Below are positions 23,241 to 32,161 of a stretch of 32,161 nucleotides of DNA, piece after piece (position 1 is the stretch's first letter; each line of letters begins with the position of its first letter). Source of the DNA: Alphaproteobacteria bacterium UBA2784 (GTDB lineage: Bacteria > Pseudomonadota > Alphaproteobacteria > Micropepsales > Micropepsaceae); contig DEIC01000010.1 of the NCBI GenBank assembly GCA_002352285.1, positions 1,968 to 34,128 on the forward strand, given 5' to 3'. The notes beneath the pieces are model-generated. The model did no database searches and had not been told where the DNA came from. It was given only the letters and a program-made list of their open reading frames with translations. The translations under genes were made by a program, and so were the position numbers.

Positions 23241-25526
23241 ATGACGCTTGAACCCCAATCTGCGGAACCTGAAACGCCGCCGCTCGCACCGCCCGAAAAG
23301 GCGGGCCCGCGCCGCCGGATCAACATGCGCGATCCGGGCCACGCCGCGTCACTGGGTGCGGCCGTGTTCATGGGCATTGCAATTGCCGCAGGCGTTCTGT
23401 CGGTCATGTATCAGGAGCAGGCGGGCTTTGCCGGTCTTGCGCTGCTCGTCGGTTTGACACTGACCGGCATCGGCTTTCTGGTGGCGATTGCCGTATCCGA
23501 ACCCAAACCGCTGTTCCGCGATAAAAAGGCCAAGGTGCTCATCAAGGCGTTTGACGGTTTTGAGCATGCGCTCGCCGTCACCAACCGCGCGGGTGACATC
23601 GTTTTTGCCAATCGTGCCTATCGTAAAATGGCAAGCCCGGCGACGGGAGGGCCCGCAACGCCGCCCGAGCTGATGCTGGACAGTCAGGCCGATATGGCAG
23701 GCCGCCTTTATCGTCTGGTGCGCGCAGCCGCCGAGGGTGGCAAGGCCAGCGCCGATGTGCGCGCCAAGCCGCGCAAGGATGAAAAGCAGGCCTGGTTCAA
23801 AGTCACCGTCTCACCCTTAAGCGAGGACAGCCGGCTCACCATGTGGCGGCTGGAGCCCTCAAGCGATGCGCCCGCCAATGGCGGCGGGGTTGTGTTGCCG
23901 TTTCCCGGCGTCAAACTGAATGAGTCTGAGACAAATGAAGCGCCAGCCTTGCCAGCCCCGGCCCATGCGGTTGAAATGCCATCCCAGCCCGACATCCCTG
24001 TGACCAGCTTCTTCACTGCGGCCCCCATCGGCATTGCGCTGATCAATGGCGAGACGGGTTCGATCGAGGAGGCAAACGACGCGCTTGCCCGTTTCCTGCG
24101 CGAGGATTCAACACTGGCGCTGACAGGCCGCAAACTGGCCGACTGGGTAGCGCCTGAAGATCGCACCGAACTGCGCCAGCGCATTGAGGCCGCCTTGAAC
24201 GGCAACGCCCCCGCCGCGCCGGCCGAGCTGCGTTTTGGCGTGAAGGGTGATTTCTCGGGCCAGGTTCATGTGGCGCGCGCCCGTACGCAGGGCGCCGGTG
24301 ACGATGCGCCCGCCTATAACGCCGCCATCTACATCATCGATACGACCGACATGCGCGCGCTGGAAACCCAGTTTGCGCAGGCGCAGAAGATGCAGGCCGT
24401 CGGCACGATGGCGGGCGGCATTGCGCACGACTTCAACAACATCCTGACCGCCATTCTGGGCTTTGCCGACATTCTGCTGGGCAAGCACCGCGCGGGCGAT
24501 CCCTCGTTCGGCGATCTCATGCAGATCAAGAGCGGGGCCACACGCGCCGCCCGCCTCGTCGGCCAGTTGCTGGCCTATTCGCGCAAGCAGACGCTTCAGC
24601 CGAAACCCTATTCGGTGAATGATCTTGTGACGGAACTGTCCGAGATGCTGCACCGCGTGCTGGGCGAGCGCGTCAAGCTCTCGCACGAACTCAGCCGCGA
24701 CCTATGGCCCGTGATGGTCGATGGCGCGCAGTTCGACACGATGATCGTCAATCTTGCGGTCAATGCGCGCGACGCCATGCCGGATGGCGGCACGGTCACG
24801 ATCCGCACGTCAAATGTGCTGGCCGCCGATGTCGCTGCCGAGGGCTATGCGATGATTACGCCGCGCGACTATGTGCGCATCGAAGTCGCCGACAGCGGCA
24901 CCGGCATCCCCAAGGAAATCATCGGCAAGATTTTTGAGCCGTTCTTCACGACCAAGGGCGTGGGCGCAGGCACCGGCCTTGGCCTTTCCATGGTCTATGG
25001 TTTCGTGAAGCAGTCGGGCGGTTTCATCTTCCCCGAAAGCGAGCCGGGCAAGGGCACGGTCTTCAAGATCTGGCTGCCGCGCCACGACGCAACGGCGGAG
25101 GAACTGACGCCGGTCGAAGACAAGCCCGTGCCGCGCGATCTCACCGGCATGGGCACTGTGATGCTGGTGGAGGACGACAACTCCGTCCGCTCGTTTGCGG
25201 CGCGCGCGCTCACCATGCGCGGCTATACGGTGCTGGAAGCCGAGGGCGGCGATGCAGCGCTCGACATTCTGCGCCGCTATGATGGCCAGATCGACGTGCT
25301 GCTGACTGACGTGGAAATGCCCGAGATGAGCGGCCCCGAACTCGCCCGCAAGGTGGGCGAGCTGCGGCCCGGTCTGAAGATCATCTTTATGTCAGGCTAT
25401 GCCGAAGACGCCTTCCGCCGCTCCGGCGAGGACGCCAGCGAGATCGAATTCCTGCCCAAACCCTTCAACCTGAAACAGCTCGCCGCCAAGGTGAAAGACG
25501 TGCTGGCCAAGGGTGGGGAGGGGTAG
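23241..25526 (+). CDS. cckA: Cell-cycle hybrid histidine kinase CckA
   Basis: The product has 761 residues: two transmembrane helices (~35-56 and ~62-86), PAS-like regions (~100-195 and ~250-375), a HisKA domain with the phospho-accepting H396 in GGIAHDFNNILTAILGFADI, a HATPase domain (~490-605; N-box NLAVNARDAMPDGG, then GTGLGLSMVYGFVKQSGG) and a C-terminal receiver (~635-755) with D690 in LLTDVEMPEMSGPELA and FMSGYAEDAFR, FLPKPFNLKQLA. These are the CckA hallmarks. It feeds phosphate through ChpT to CtrA and CpdR, and reverses under c-di-GMP. It follows flhB by 32 bases, a neighbourhood shared with Caulobacter. The ribosome site is weak. Confidence 0.95.
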   Translation: MTLEPQSAEPETPPLAPPEKAGPRRRINMRDPGHAASLGAAVFMGIAIAAGVLSVMYQEQAGFAGLALLVGLTLTGIGFLVAIAVSEPKPLFRDKKAKVLIKAFDGFEHALAVTNRAGDIVFANRAYRKMASPATGGPATPPELMLDSQADMAGRLYRLVRAAAEGGKASADVRAKPRKDEKQAWFKVTVSPLSEDSRLTMWRLEPSSDAPANGGGVVLPFPGVKLNESETNEAPALPAPAHAVEMPSQPDIPVTSFFTAAPIGIALINGETGSIEEANDALARFLREDSTLALTGRKLADWVAPEDRTELRQRIEAALNGNAPAAPAELRFGVKGDFSGQVHVARARTQGAGDDAPAYNAAIYIIDTTDMRALETQFAQAQKMQAVGTMAGGIAHDFNNILTAILGFADILLGKHRAGDPSFGDLMQIKSGATRAARLVGQLLAYSRKQTLQPKPYSVNDLVTELSEMLHRVLGERVKLSHELSRDLWPVMVDGAQFDTMIVNLAVNARDAMPDGGTVTIRTSNVLAADVAAEGYAMITPRDYVRIEVADSGTGIPKEIIGKIFEPFFTTKGVGAGTGLGLSMVYGFVKQSGGFIFPESEPGKGTVFKIWLPRHDATAEELTPVEDKPVPRDLTGMGTVMLVEDDNSVRSFAARALTMRGYTVLEAEGGDAALDILRRYDGQIDVLLTDVEMPEMSGPELARKVGELRPGLKIIFMSGYAEDAFRRSGEDASEIEFLPKPFNLKQLAAKVKDVLAKGGEG

Positions 25527-25538
25527 AAGCGTAGCCCC

Positions 25539-26618
25539 TCAAATCCTGTGGCCCTTCGCTTTGCGATAGGCCTCTACGATCTCAAGCGCGGAGCGGTCCT
25601 GCACCGGCAGAGCGGCATCAGACGTGCCCAAGGGTGTCACGCGCGAACCCCATTTCACCAGATGCGCGCAGAAGGTAAGCCCGCCGCCAAAGGCTGGCAT
25701 CAGCAGCGTGCTGCCGGGCGCAACGCGCCCTTCCTCCAGCGCATCGCACAGCGCGACGGGCACCGTTGCTGCCGACATGTTGCCATAGCGCGAGACCGTC
25801 ACGAACACGCGCTCCATCGGCACGCCGGATTTTTTCGCAACCGCTTCAATGATGCGCAGATTGGCCTGATGCGGCACACACAGATCAATGTTGTCCGGGC
25901 CAAGGCCCGCGCGGCGCAGCACGTCTTCGCTGGCGAGACTCATGCCGCCAACGGCCTTCTTGAAGATTTCCTGACCTTCAAACTGCCACTTGGTATCGCC
26001 GATCAGACAACCCGTATGCGCATAGGCGCCACCCATGCCGTGGATTTGCAGGATCGCGCGCGAGTCGCCATAGCAGCCGAGCTTTTCAAGCTTCAGACCC
26101 TCGTCATTATCGGTCGCCTGCAGCACGACAGCAGCACAGCCATCGCCGAACAGCACCGCCACATTACGGTCGTTCCAGTCCATGAATGGCGAGATCAGTT
26201 CGCCGCCCAGCACCAGCGCCGTCTTGATCGCGCCCGTCTTGATGAGCGCACTGGCGGTTGAAAGCCCATAGAGAAATCCGGTGCAGGCGGTGTTCACATC
26301 CATCGCGCCACAGCCCTCGGCGCCGGGAATGCGGTGCTGCACGCCAGACGCCTGATTGGGGCATTGCTCGTCATGGGTCGTGGTGCCCATGACGATGAGG
26401 TCGAGGTCTTTGCCCGTGATCCCGGCACAGGCCAGCGCCCGCTTGGCGGCGACTTCCGCCATGTCGGTCAGCGAGCAATGCGCGATACGCCGCTCCCTGA
26501 TGCCGGTGCGCGTGGTGATCCACTCGTCCGACGTCTCAAGGAATGTCGCGATGTCGCTGTTGGAAAGAATGGCTGGCGGCAGACACTTGCCCCAGCCGGT
26601 GATACCGGCACTCGGCAT
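25539..26618 (-). CDS. 3-oxoacyl-ACP synthase III (KAS III/FabH) family protein
   Basis: The product has 359 residues with the thiolase fold and the full catalytic triad: C112 in NTACTGFLYGLS, H250 in PHQANLRI and N280 in SRYGNMSAAT. The N-terminal substrate-recognition part (SDEWITTRTGIRERRI) and the end GGGLTFCAHLVKW are FabH-like. KAS III condenses an acyl-CoA with malonyl-ACP to start fatty acid synthesis. It is ~35-40 residues longer than housekeeping FabH, mostly at the C-terminus, and is not beside plsX, so it may be a paralogue with another primer. The ATG at 26618 is preceded by GGGGAA. Its stop is only 12 bases from the convergent cckA stop. Confidence 0.88.
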   Translation of the reverse strand: MPSAGITGWGKCLPPAILSNSDIATFLETSDEWITTRTGIRERRIAHCSLTDMAEVAAKRALACAGITGKDLDLIVMGTTTHDEQCPNQASGVQHRIPGAEGCGAMDVNTACTGFLYGLSTASALIKTGAIKTALVLGGELISPFMDWNDRNVAVLFGDGCAAVVLQATDNDEGLKLEKLGCYGDSRAILQIHGMGGAYAHTGCLIGDTKWQFEGQEIFKKAVGGMSLASEDVLRRAGLGPDNIDLCVPHQANLRIIEAVAKKSGVPMERVFVTVSRYGNMSAATVPVALCDALEEGRVAPGSTLLMPAFGGGLTFCAHLVKWGSRVTPLGTSDAALPVQDRSALEIVEAYRKAKGHRI

Positions 26619-26733
26619 TTCGCATTCCCCGGTTACTCAATTTTTGCGGATCGCAAACGCGCGGGATGATCTCACGTGGCTGCATCCTGTTGCGGTCACC
26701 TTCCTTGATGGCCGGGGATGGGTCAAGTGAGGG

Positions 26734-27546
26734 TCACTGCGGCGGGGCGGGAGGGGTGGCATTCTGCTCCCGCGAAAGCCGCCAATAGGTGCGGATGCCC
26801 GCCGGAATGATCAGAATATAGACAATGCAAAGAACGGTCAGCGTCGCCCACGGGAACACGACCAGGCACATGATGGTGAGCGCAGCGGCGCCCAGAACCG
26901 GCACTACCAGATCACGCTTGATGCGCGGCAGAGACTTTCCCGAAAATGTCGGAACCCGGCTGATCATCAGGGCAGCGACCAGAATGACATAGGCCGCCAC
27001 GTAGTAAGACGCGGGCTTGCCGCCCGGCACCAGATTGAGAAAGCCGAGATAGACCGGCATCATCGCAAGCCCGGCGCCCGCCGGCGCCGGAACGCCGTGG
27101 AAGAACCTCCCTGCCCAGGCGGGCCGCGCCGTATCCTCCAGCATCACGTTGAAGCGCGCCAGACGCAGCGCACAGGCAATCACCAGCATCAAGGCTGCCA
27201 CCCAGCCAAAGCTGGTCAGTGAATTGAGCGTCCAGAAATAGAGCAGCACCGCAGGCGCAACGCCAAAGTTCACGAAGTCAGCCAGTGAATCGAGTTCCGC
27301 ACCAAAGCGCGACGTACCGTGCAGATAGCGCGCAAGCCTGCCATCCAGCGTATCCAGCACGATGGCAAGAATGACCGCGCCAACTGCAAACTCGTAACGC
27401 CCCTCGGCCGCAAAGCGGATGGCGGTCACGCCGCTGCACAGCGCCAGCAATGTCACCAGATTGGGCCACAGGAAACGGATCGGAATGCCGCCAATGGCAT
27501 TGCCGCGAAACCGCCTTGGCCTTTCATCATCCTGCCGCACGCTCAA
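26734..27546 (-). CDS. pssA: CDP-diacylglycerol--serine O-phosphatidyltransferase
   Basis: The product has ~270 residues. It carries the CDP-alcohol phosphatidyltransferase motif D68-G69-x2-A72-R73-x8-G82-x3-D86-x3-D90 in full, with six to eight membrane helices after it. It makes phosphatidylserine from CDP-diacylglycerol and serine, which the psd product upstream in the operon decarboxylates to phosphatidylethanolamine. The likely start is a TTG whose last bases overlap the psd stop (TTGA), with GGAAGGAAGG just upstream; a GTG two codons later is an alternative. No ATG is available near the N-terminus in frame. Confidence 0.94.
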   Translation of the reverse strand: MSVRQDDERPRRFRGNAIGGIPIRFLWPNLVTLLALCSGVTAIRFAAEGRYEFAVGAVILAIVLDTLDGRLARYLHGTSRFGAELDSLADFVNFGVAPAVLLYFWTLNSLTSFGWVAALMLVIACALRLARFNVMLEDTARPAWAGRFFHGVPAPAGAGLAMMPVYLGFLNLVPGGKPASYYVAAYVILVAALMISRVPTFSGKSLPRIKRDLVVPVLGAAALTIMCLVVFPWATLTVLCIVYILIIPAGIRTYWRLSREQNATPPAPPQ

Positions 27547-28247
27547 GCCTTCCTTCCGGTCCGCGCCGTCTCGCTGCTGGAAAGATCGGCCAGAACTGTT
27601 TCGCCCGCAACCGCGCGCTGGCCGACAATGGCAAGCGCCTTGGCCCCCGGCGGCAGATAGACATCAACCCGGCTGCCAAACCGGATGAGGCCGAAGCGCT
27701 GCCCGACGGAAAGCGTGTCGCCCTCTTTCACGAAGGGAACGATGCGCCGCGCCACCAGCCCGGCAATCTGGACGACGCCGATCACTTTGCCATCTTCCAT
27801 CGCAATCGTGAGCGCCTGGCGCTCATTGTGTTCGCTCGCCTTGTCGAGCTCGGCATTGATGAAGCGTCCGGCGATATAGGCAAGGCGCGCAATGCGGCCA
27901 TCGACTGGCGCACGGTTGATGTGCACATCAAACACATTCATGAAAATGGAAATGCGCGTGACAGGCTCTCGCGGCAGATCAAGTTCGGGTGGCGGGATCA
28001 CATCAATGATCAGCGACACGCGCCCGTCGGCGGGGGCAATCACCAGCCCCGCACGCAAGGGTGTGACGCGCGCCGGATTGCGGAAGAAGTAGAGGCACCA
28101 GAGCGTGATCACCACGAAAAGCCCGCCGGGCACATAAAGCTGCCCGATGAAAAAGGCGAGCGCGATGGCTGCGAACACCGCACCAAACCGCCAACCCTCC
28201 CGGTGGATGGGCACGAAGGTAGAGCGGATGCTTCCCAGCACAGACAT
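27543..28247 (-). CDS. psd: Phosphatidylserine decarboxylase proenzyme
   Basis: The product has 234 residues. The autocleavage site is G191-S192 in RFGSRVDVYLP; S192 becomes the pyruvoyl group of the small subunit. The catalytic segment APADGRV and H109 in MNVFDVHINR are present, and an N-terminal hydrophobic stretch (~22-53) anchors the enzyme at the inner membrane. It belongs to the short alphaproteobacterial/Sinorhizobium type (PSD-A). Its stop overlaps the pssA start by 4 bases, so the two steps to phosphatidylethanolamine are coupled. The tauD stop lies 23 bases upstream. Confidence 0.95.
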   Translation of the reverse strand: MSVLGSIRSTFVPIHREGWRFGAVFAAIALAFFIGQLYVPGGLFVVITLWCLYFFRNPARVTPLRAGLVIAPADGRVSLIIDVIPPPELDLPREPVTRISIFMNVFDVHINRAPVDGRIARLAYIAGRFINAELDKASEHNERQALTIAMEDGKVIGVVQIAGLVARRIVPFVKEGDTLSVGQRFGLIRFGSRVDVYLPPGAKALAIVGQRAVAGETVLADLSSSETARTGRKA

Positions 28248-28270
28248 TGAGCGCGCTTTCCGGTGCCGGG

Positions 28271-29158
28271 TCAGGCTGCCTGCTTGAAGGCCGCCACAAG
28301 TGCGGCCGCCCGCGCCGCGTCGTAAAACGGGCGTTCGCCCTTCAGGAGCGTGCGATGCATGATGCGGCGATGGGGCAGATAATCATTCACCGCATAATGC
28401 TGGGTCGAGCGGTTGTCCCAGAACGCGATGTCACCCTTCTTCCAGCGCCAGCGCACCTGGAACTCAGGCTTCTGCATATGCGCATGCAGGAACTGCAGCA
28501 GCATGCGGCTCTCATTGCCGCGCAGCCCCTTGATCTTGGTCGTAAAGCCGTAATTCACGTTGAGGATGTCGGCGCCCGTTTCCGGATGCGTGCGGATGAC
28601 GGGATGGATCTCCGGCGGGTTCTCGCGCACCGCCTTTTCATATTTCTCGCTGCCTGCGTTTTTGCTGACCGTCCAGTTGGGCGGAAAGGCGCGCATGAAA
28701 CTGTGCTCGGCTGAGAGCCCGGCAAGGAACGCGCGCAGCGGCGCTGAAAGGGCAGCCGCCGCCATTTCCATGTTCGCCCAGATTGTATCGCCGCCTGATG
28801 GCGGAATGTCATAGGCATGAAGAAGCGCGCCCATTGGCGGTTCGGGCAGGAAGGTCGTATCCGAATGCCAATTGTCATTATGCGTCGGATTGCCCGGATG
28901 ATTGTCGAGCACCATGACCTCGGGCACATCAGGCAGCGGCGGATAGACGGGATGCGAATGCAAGAGCCCGAAGCGTGCGGAAAAATCCCGCTGCTGGCGC
29001 GGCGTGATCGCCTGAGCCTCGAAGAAAATCACATGGTGCCGCAGCAGCGCCGCCCGGAGTGCGGCAATTGCTGCATCAGGCTGCACCTCCGCAAGATTGA
29101 TGTTCTCCACCACCGCGCCGATGGCCGGGCTGAGAGGGCGGATCGTAAAGCTGGCCAT
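28271..29158 (-). CDS. tauD: Alpha-ketoglutarate-dependent taurine dioxygenase TauD
   Basis: The product has 295 residues. The Fe(II) triad is H98-x-D100 (NWHSDTTF) and H254 (NRSTQHYAVNDY), with the 2-oxoglutarate arginine in PHRRIMHRT. Residues that bind taurine in E. coli TauD appear conserved by my alignment from memory: H69, Y72, N94, F205 and R269. The enzyme converts taurine and 2-oxoglutarate to sulfite, aminoacetaldehyde, succinate and CO2. No taurine transporter is nearby; instead it sits 23 bases upstream of psd, possibly in one transcript. The ATG at 29158 matches the family N-terminus; the longer frame to 29368 would run through the recA promoter region. Confidence 0.9.
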   Translation of the reverse strand: MASFTIRPLSPAIGAVVENINLAEVQPDAAIAALRAALLRHHVIFFEAQAITPRQQRDFSARFGLLHSHPVYPPLPDVPEVMVLDNHPGNPTHNDNWHSDTTFLPEPPMGALLHAYDIPPSGGDTIWANMEMAAAALSAPLRAFLAGLSAEHSFMRAFPPNWTVSKNAGSEKYEKAVRENPPEIHPVIRTHPETGADILNVNYGFTTKIKGLRGNESRMLLQFLHAHMQKPEFQVRWRWKKGDIAFWDNRSTQHYAVNDYLPHRRIMHRTLLKGERPFYDAARAAALVAAFKQAA

Positions 29159-29340
29159 GATGGTAATCCCGGAGTGTGGGCGCAGGGGCGCTGGAATCAG
29201 GCCTGATGTCTGAAACCAAGTCAAAGCCCGGATTTGCCCCCTTGTTCCACGGCTCACGCGCGCAAACAAGCCGGAACATCTGCGAACGAAATCAGATTTA
29301 ATAAGCAAAAACAGAGCGATAGATGATGGCTTGCCAAAGA

Positions 29341-29355
29341 GAACAAAACGTGCAC
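29341..29355. promoter_or_regulatory. Candidate SOS (LexA) box upstream of recA, one mismatch
   Basis: GAACAAAACGTGCAC matches the alphaproteobacterial LexA site GAAC-N7-GAAC with one mismatch in the right half. It lies 52 bases upstream of the recA ATG and just downstream of TTGCCA (29331-29336), a possible -35. A second pair, GAAC-N6-GAAC at 29274-29287, has perfect halves but the wrong spacing. Confidence 0.5.
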
Positions 29356-29407
29356 TGTGGCGCGACATATCCGCGATGGAATGAATGTGGAATAAGGGGA
29401 CATCATC

Positions 29408-30493
<1,086 letters not shown>

Positions 30494-30535
30494 CCCCTCC
30501 TTGCTGATCCCCGCTCTCATCCGCGAGAGCACCTT

Positions 30536-30574
30536 GAACCGGCGGGCGCCCTGTCGCTCTGCCGGTTCTTTTTT
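30536..30574 (+). terminator. Intrinsic terminator after recA
   Basis: Stem GAACCGGC (30536-30543) pairs with GCCGGTTC (30561-30568), with an intervening loop that contains its own small GGGCGCCC palindrome, followed by six T residues (30569-30574). A weaker hairpin GCTCTC/GAGAGC lies just before it (30513-30530). The rest of the 202-base gap before alaS shows no gene or clear T-box-like element. Confidence 0.85.
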
Positions 30575-30695
30575 GGGTGTGGGGATCGGCCAGACCTCAG
30601 CCAAATCAGCCTCATAACCGCTAGGCAGCCGGGCAGGGCCTCGCTACAAGGTTCCAAACTCCAACCCTCATCTTCCGCGCCGCCCGAAGCCCGTC

Positions 30696-32161
30696 ATGCA
30701 CAGCCTGAAAGACATCCGCTCGACCTTCCTCGACTTCTTTGCCAGGCGTGGCCACGAGATCGTGCCGTCCAGCCCGCTGGTGCCGCGCAATGACCCGACA
30801 TTGATGTTCACCAATGCGGGCATGGTGCAGTTCAAGAACGTCTTTACCGGGCAGGAAATGCGCGCCAGCCGCCGCGCGGTTTCGGCGCAGAAATGCGTGC
30901 GCGCAGGCGGCAAGCACAACGATCTCGACAATGTCGGCTATACCGCGCGCCACCACACCTTTTTCGAGATGCTCGGCAATTTTTCCTTCGGCGACTATTT
31001 CAAGGAGGAGGCGATCCTCTTTGCCTGGGATCTCGTCACCAGGGAATACGGGCTGAACCCCGACCGTCTCACCATCACCGTCTATGCCGATGATGACGAC
31101 GCGCGCAAAATCTGGCGCAAGGTTTCGGGTTTCCCCGACAGCCGCATCATTGGCATTCCGACGTCCGACAATTTCTGGATGATGGGCGACACCGGTCCCT
31201 GCGGCCCGTGCTCGGAATTGTTCTATGATTATGGCGACAGGATTGCCGGCGGCCCGCCCGGCTCTGCCGATGCCGATGGCGACCGCTTTACCGAATTCTG
31301 GAATCTCGTCTTCATGCAGTTCGAGCAGCGCGGTCCTGGCGACCGCGCGGCGCTGCCCAAGCCCTCCATTGATACGGGCATGGGGCTGGAGCGTATTGCT
31401 TCGATCCTTCAGGGCAAGACCAGCAACTACGACACCGATCTGTTCCAGCGCCTGATCGCCGCGTCGTCGGAACTGACGCGCACGGCGGCCAATGGCCCGC
31501 ACGCCGCCAGCCACCGCGTGGTGGCCGATCATCTGCGCGCCGCCTCGTTCCTGATTGCCGATGGCGTGCTGCCTTCCAATGAAGGCCGCGGTTATGTGCT
31601 TCGCCGCATCATGCGCCGCGCCATGCGCCATGCGCACATGATGGGCGCGAAGGAACCCCTGATGCACCGCCTTGTGCCCACTCTGGTGGCCGAGATGGGG
31701 CAGGCCTATGGCGAACTGATCCGCGCCGAAGCACTGATCGCTGAAACCCTCAAGCAGGAGGAAAGCCGCTTCCGCACAATGCTGGAACGCGGCTTGCGCC
31801 TGCTTGATGAGGAGACGGCAAAGCTTGGCAGCGCGAAAATGCTCGCGGGCGATGTTGCCTTCAAACTCTATGACACGTTCGGCTTTCCGCTCGATCTCAC
31901 GCAGGATGCGCTGCGCGCGCGCGGGCTTGGCATTGATCTGGAAGGTTTCCAGCGCGAGATGGCGCGCCAGCGCGAGGAAGCGCGCCGTGCCTGGGCAGGC
32001 TCGGGCGAGGCCGCCACCGATGACGTCTGGTTCCGCCTGCGCGACGAACACGGCGCAACCGAGTTTCTGGGCTATGAGGCGGAAAAGGCCGAGGGCAAAA
32101 TCGTCGCCATTCTGGTCGATGGCAAGCCGATCGAGCGCCTCGCCGCTGGAACATCCGCTGC
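30696..32161 (+). CDS. alaS: Alanyl-tRNA synthetase AlaS (N-terminal part, cut by right edge)
   Basis: The reading frame is open from the ATG at 30696 to the window end, giving about 488 residues of an expected ~880. It starts MHSLKDIRSTFLDFFARRGH, the standard AlaS N-terminus. Class II motif 1 (NDPTLMFTNAGMVQFKNVF), motif 2 region (RHHTFFEMLGNFSFGDYF) and motif 3 (DTGMGLERI) are all seen, followed by the tRNA-recognition helices (RRIMRRAMRHAHMMG, FKLYDTFGFPLDLT). The editing and C-Ala domains lie beyond the window. It charges tRNA-Ala with alanine. It follows recA, a common alphaproteobacterial gene order, separated by a terminator, so it probably has its own promoter. The ribosome site is weak. 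Confidence 0.97.
   Translation, partial: MHSLKDIRSTFLDFFARRGHEIVPSSPLVPRNDPTLMFTNAGMVQFKNVFTGQEMRASRRAVSAQKCVRAGGKHNDLDNVGYTARHHTFFEMLGNFSFGDYFKEEAILFAWDLVTREYGLNPDRLTITVYADDDDARKIWRKVSGFPDSRIIGIPTSDNFWMMGDTGPCGPCSELFYDYGDRIAGGPPGSADADGDRFTEFWNLVFMQFEQRGPGDRAALPKPSIDTGMGLERIASILQGKTSNYDTDLFQRLIAASSELTRTAANGPHAASHRVVADHLRAASFLIADGVLPSNEGRGYVLRRIMRRAMRHAHMMGAKEPLMHRLVPTLVAEMGQAYGELIRAEALIAETLKQEESRFRTMLERGLRLLDEETAKLGSAKMLAGDVAFKLYDTFGFPLDLTQDALRARGLGIDLEGFQREMARQREEARRAWAGSGEAATDDVWFRLRDEHGATEFLGYEAEKAEGKIVAILVDGKPIERLAAGTSA

Noticed and set aside
26643..26657. Palindrome TTTGCG-GAT-CGCAAA between pssA and the KAS III gene
   Set aside because: Short, with no adjoining T-run or recognised operator; it may be a regulator site but evidence is too thin.
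29274..29287. GAAC-N6-GAAC as the recA SOS box
   Set aside because: Both half sites are perfect but the spacing is 6, whereas the alphaproteobacterial LexA box needs 7; the site at 29341-29355 has the right spacing and position.
29159..29368. N-terminal extension of tauD
   Set aside because: The extension enters the recA promoter region and SOS-like box; TauD homologues begin at about the ATG at 29158.
30621..32051. 476-residue leftward open frame
   Set aside because: Antisense to alaS, whose class II synthetase motifs are all present in the rightward frame.

Overview
The window looks like the chromosome of a GC-rich alphaproteobacterium of the Caulobacterales/Hyphomonadales type. The reasons are the gene set (FliX, a FlaEY-type protein, an FlbY/FlgN-like protein, rod-binding-only FlgJ, MotE, the hybrid kinase CckA next to flhB, a one-cysteine DksA) and the regulatory sites: several exact or near-exact TTAA-N7-TTAA CtrA boxes and two sigma-54 -24/-12 promoters. 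No rRNA, tRNA, CRISPR array, transposase or phage gene was found.

Layout. 1-105: possible tail of a rightward gene. 91-1581 (-): TPR protein with a heptosyltransferase-like domain. 1692-4406 (+): large beta-propeller FlaEY-like protein, facing a leftward operon flgI-flgJ-flgN-like (6489-4596). fliX (6726-7145, +) diverges from flgI and is followed by dksA (7331-7747, +). A long leftward block follows: fliL-fliM-DUF6468-motE (15073-11788), then a 1214-residue TPR/AMIN-like protein with its own CtrA box (11703-8059). Rightward flgF-flgG-flgA-flgH (15390-18512) runs from a perfect sigma-54 promoter and ends at a terminator facing fliO-fliP (19632-18587, -). Rightward flgB-flgC-fliE-fliQ-fliR-flhB-cckA (19835-25526) starts behind a perfect CtrA box. 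The right end is housekeeping: a KAS III (-), pssA, psd and tauD (-), recA (+) and the first 488 codons of alaS (+).

How it fits together. Basal body, P/L ring, export gate, C-ring switch and motor accessory genes are interleaved with their regulators. CtrA-type boxes mark the early units (flaEY, fliX, fliL operon, TPR gene, flgB operon). Sigma-54 promoters with upstream FlbD/ftr-like palindromes mark the later units (flgI operon, flgF operon). This matches the class II to class III hierarchy known from Caulobacter. cckA, whose product ultimately phosphorylates CtrA, sits at the end of the CtrA-box operon.

Two convergent gene junctions (4441-4571 and 7792-7965) each carry a pair of oppositely oriented copies of one double-hairpin repeat. 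No wholly new system was evident. The least explained items are the beta-propeller protein, the 1214-residue TPR protein, this repeat family and the ftr-like motif set.
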